Of a stretch of DNA of 37,443 nucleotides, positions 35,348 through 37,443 are shown piece after piece. The translations under genes and the position numbers were made by a program. Numbering within the stretch: position 1 is the first letter of the stretch; each line of letters opens with the position of its first letter. This DNA comes from Clostridia bacterium (GTDB lineage Bacteria; Bacillota; Clostridia; TANB77; CAG-508): assembly GCA_022796855.1 (NCBI GenBank), contig JAAWJM010000019.1, positions 1 to 37,443 on the forward strand. The letters are read 5' to 3'. The notes under the pieces were generated by a model, which worked only from the letters and a program-made list of their open reading frames with translations, searched no databases and was not told the DNA's origin.

Positions 35348-36154
35348 ATGGAAAAGATTATCGCATTAGGAACTGGTGCTGGAATAACGATAAACTGTTA
35401 TAGTCTAAGTGCATTGCTTGAAAATAGTGAAGGAAATTATTTATTAATTGATACAGGAAGTGGTAATCAAATATTAAATCAACTAAAGGCAAAGAAAATT
35501 GATATAAATAAAATACACCATATTTTTATATCACATAAACATATTGACCATTTATGGGGGATTATTCCAATTTTAAGATATATCATGCAAGAATATAAAA
35601 AAGGAAATTATGAAGGGGTATTAAATATATATGGGGAAGAGGAAATAAAGAGAATTGTAGATATCTTTATTAAAGAAACATTCCATAAAAACCACGAAAA
35701 CGTTTATAAAGAAATAGTAACCTATCATTTTTGTAAAGATGGTCAAAAATTTAATATAATTGGTTACGAAATAGAAACAATCGATACAGAGTCAATAGAA
35801 TGTAAACAATATGGTTTTAAAACAACTTTAAATTCTGGAAAAACATTCGCTTTTTTAGGAGATGTTCCTTGTAGCAAAAATAATTATGCAAAAATTGAAA
35901 ACACCGATTGGGTACTACATGAAGCAATGTGTTTAGAAAGTCAAAAGGATACAATAAAACCACATGAAAAAAATCATTCTACGGTCAAAGATGTTGCGAT
36001 TATAATGAATAAGTTGAAGGTTAAAAATTTGTTACTATGGCATTGTGTTGATAATGATATAGAAATGAGAAAGCAACTATTTACAAAAGAAGCAAAAGAA
36101 TACTTTTCCGGAAATGTATATGTGCCAGATGATTTAGATGAAATAGAGTTATAG
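35348..36154 (+). CDS. MBL-fold hydrolase, RNase Z-like
   Basis: 268-aa metallo-beta-lactamase-fold protein. It starts KIIALGTGAGITINCYSLSALLENSEGNYLLIDTGSGNQIL, with metal motif H63-K-H65-I-D67-H68. FAFLGDVPC carries the bridging Asp, and HEKNHSTVKDVAIIMNKLKVKNLLLWH resembles the C-terminal metal ligands of RNase Z/ElaC-like proteins. The flexible exosite arm of true RNase Z is not obvious, so it may act on small molecules or other nucleic acids. GAGAGGAG precedes the ATG. Likely in an operon with the NUDIX gene. Confidence 0.85.
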   Translation: MEKIIALGTGAGITINCYSLSALLENSEGNYLLIDTGSGNQILNQLKAKKIDINKIHHIFISHKHIDHLWGIIPILRYIMQEYKKGNYEGVLNIYGEEEIKRIVDIFIKETFHKNHENVYKEIVTYHFCKDGQKFNIIGYEIETIDTESIECKQYGFKTTLNSGKTFAFLGDVPCSKNNYAKIENTDWVLHEAMCLESQKDTIKPHEKNHSTVKDVAIIMNKLKVKNLLLWHCVDNDIEMRKQLFTKEAKEYFSGNVYVPDDLDEIEL

Positions 36155-36187
36155 AAAAAGGTGATTAAAAGATAGGGGATAAACACA

Positions 36188-36985
36188 ATGGTAAAAATTG
36201 TTATTTTAAATGATACAAGAAATTCTAATAAGGACAAGTTTGCAAATGATGATGGTTTTTCAGCTTATATTGAAACTGGAAATAATAAAATTTTATTTGA
36301 TGTAGGACCAAGTGAAAAATTCATGAAAAATGCAGAGAAGTTAGGAATAAACTTAAATAAAGTAGATACTATTGTATTAAGTCATGGTCATTATGATCAT
36401 GGTGATGGACTTCAATATTTTAATAACAAAGTAGAATTTATAGCACATCCTAATTGTACACTAAAAAGATGGTGGAGAGATGACCATTCCCATTATTCAG
36501 GAATGCAATTAACAAAGGAAGAATTAAAAAACAAATATATGGTACACTTTACAAAAGAACCATACAGAATTAATCAATATACATATTATTTAGGAGAAGT
36601 TACAAGAAAATATCCAGTAAATCTTACAAAATGGGTACTTGAAGACGGACAAAATGATGATATACTAGATGATTCTGGAATGGTTATCCATACCGAAAAC
36701 GGAATCATTGTTATAGCAGGATGTAGCCATAGTGGAATATGTAATATTGTAGAACAAGCAAAAATGGTTACAAACAATAATAAAGTATTAGCTGTAATAG
36801 GAGGATTTCATTTAAGAGAAATAAATGAAGATACAAACAGGGTTATCAATTATATGAAAGATAATGTAAAAGAAGTGATACTAGCACATTGTACTAAAGA
36901 AGAAGTATGTAATAAGTTTATAAATGATTTACAAGGAAGCATAAAAGTGTCTGTTACAGAAGTGGGAAAAGAATATAATTTCTAA
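36188..36985 (+). CDS. MBL-fold metal-dependent hydrolase (COG1237-like)
   Basis: 265-aa MBL-fold protein with N-terminal VKIVILNDTRNSNKDKFANDDGFSAYIETGNNKILFDVGPSEKF, metal motif H66-G-H68-Y-D70-H71, GIIVIAGCSHSGICNIVEQA and IGGFHLREI, then LAHCTKEEV. This order fits the COG1237 group, which includes the archaeal enzyme for the dihydropterin-aminobenzene phosphate of methanopterin synthesis; in Firmicutes the substrate is unknown. A GGGGAT site lies 6 bp before the ATG. Last gene of the NUDIX-MBL-MBL run. Confidence 0.85.
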   Translation: MVKIVILNDTRNSNKDKFANDDGFSAYIETGNNKILFDVGPSEKFMKNAEKLGINLNKVDTIVLSHGHYDHGDGLQYFNNKVEFIAHPNCTLKRWWRDDHSHYSGMQLTKEELKNKYMVHFTKEPYRINQYTYYLGEVTRKYPVNLTKWVLEDGQNDDILDDSGMVIHTENGIIVIAGCSHSGICNIVEQAKMVTNNNKVLAVIGGFHLREINEDTNRVINYMKDNVKEVILAHCTKEEVCNKFINDLQGSIKVSVTEVGKEYNF

Positions 36986-36997
36986 TCGATTGCAAGA

Positions 36998-37029
36998 GAA
37001 GAAGAGCATATGAAAGTATGCTTTTCTTC
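36998..37029 (+). terminator. Terminator of the NUDIX-MBL-MBL run
   Basis: A 13-bp stem GAAGAAGAGCATA with TATGCTTTTCTTC (one G-U pair) and a 6-base loop, 12 bp after the stop. The T-tract is inside the stem. Confidence 0.65.
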
Positions 37030-37064
37030 AAACAATAAAAAAAGAACAAATTTTTGCAAAAATC

Positions 37065-37093
37065 TTGAAAAATAATAGTTGTTATGATATACT
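37065..37093 (+). promoter_or_regulatory. Promoter of the RhuM-like gene
   Basis: TTGAAA (37065-37070), a 17-bp spacer and TATACT (37088-37093), 35 bp before the ATG. Confidence 0.55.
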
Positions 37094-37128
37094 TAGAAAA
37101 AAATTACTATTGATAATGGAGGAAATAT

Positions 37129-37443
37129 ATGTCAAAAAATGATAACAATATTATAATATATCAAGATGAAGATGGAATTACAAAAGTGGGTGTTAAATTT
37201 GTAGATGAAGATATATGGATAAATAAATATCAAATAGCAGAAATTTATAAAACTACTAGGCAAAATATAGAACAACATATTAATAATATATATAATGATA
37301 AAGAATTAAATGTAGATTCAACTTGCAAGAAATTCTTGCAAGTTCAAAATGAAGGAAATAGACAAGTAAAAAGAAACATTGACCATTACAATTTAGATAT
37401 GATAATAGCATTAGGATACAGAGTGCAATCACAAGTTGCAACA
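37129..37443 (+). CDS. RhuM-family protein, 3'-truncated by window edge
   Basis: 105 residues are visible, from ATG with GGAGG 6 bp upstream. IIIYQDEDGITKVGVKFVDEDIWINKYQIAEIYKTTRQNIEQHINNIYNDKEL...STCKKFLQVQNEGNRQVKRNIDHYNLDMIIALGYRVQSQVAT is the N-terminal domain of RhuM (COG3943) proteins, including the YNLDMIIALGYRV signature. The family was named from a Salmonella pathogenicity island and is common in mobile or accessory regions; biochemical function is unknown. No in-frame CGG occurs in the visible part. Confidence 0.9.
   Translation, partial: MSKNDNNIIIYQDEDGITKVGVKFVDEDIWINKYQIAEIYKTTRQNIEQHINNIYNDKELNVDSTCKKFLQVQNEGNRQVKRNIDHYNLDMIIALGYRVQSQVAT

Overview
The window is low-GC, gene-dense DNA from a Firmicute, most likely an uncultivated clostridium. 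It carries sepF, divIVA, disA, radA, gatCAB, a T-box before serS, rich Shine-Dalgarno sites and DUF4364. Its dispersed palindromic repeats resemble those I associate with gut Clostridia. No rRNA or tRNA gene is visible, and I see no CRISPR array or transposase.

Layout. 1-436: tail of a tandem-repeat coiled-coil protein. 636-5978: mutL, a small membrane protein, miaA and an HlyD-like adaptor. 6100-8327: sepF, divIVA, rsmD and a coiled-coil protein. 8509-8901: an orphan gene with foreign codon use. 9071-17134: ftsK/spoIIIE, an unknown 527-aa protein flanked by inverted repeats, an MBL/beta-CASP nuclease and a GH15 enzyme. 17163-17643: a gene-free region rich in inverted repeats. 17644-22411: radA, disA, a pseudopilin-like protein and a membrane-anchored cyclophilin. 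22565-25926: gatC, gatA, gatB. 25967-27223, minus strand: a small membrane protein, rpsT and mscL. 27391-31968: mfd, a TrmH-type RNA methyltransferase and a small membrane protein. 32052-34592, minus strand: DUF4364, engB and serS. 34898-36985: NUDIX, MBL, MBL. 37129-end: partial RhuM-like gene.

Central observation. Ten genes (miaA, hlyD-like, ftsK, beta-CASP nuclease, pseudopilin, cyclophilin, gatB, mfd, trmH, serS) appear broken by +1 frameshifts, 14 in all. Every break has the same form: the zero-frame codon at the break is CGG, and skipping its C restores the family sequence with GGN (glycine) at that position, usually a strongly conserved glycine such as those in the Walker A motifs of MiaA and FtsK. 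About 80 CGG triplets in the other two codon phases cause no shift. I found no conserved position where in-frame CGG is needed as arginine. The three remaining in-frame CGGs are two near C-termini, where the +1 frame stops within one or two further codons, and one in the foreign-looking gene at 8509. The simplest reading is that this organism decodes CGGN as one glycine (a quadruplet codon, or obligatory +1 shift at an unassigned CGG). The genes are therefore annotated as intact, spanning the shifts.
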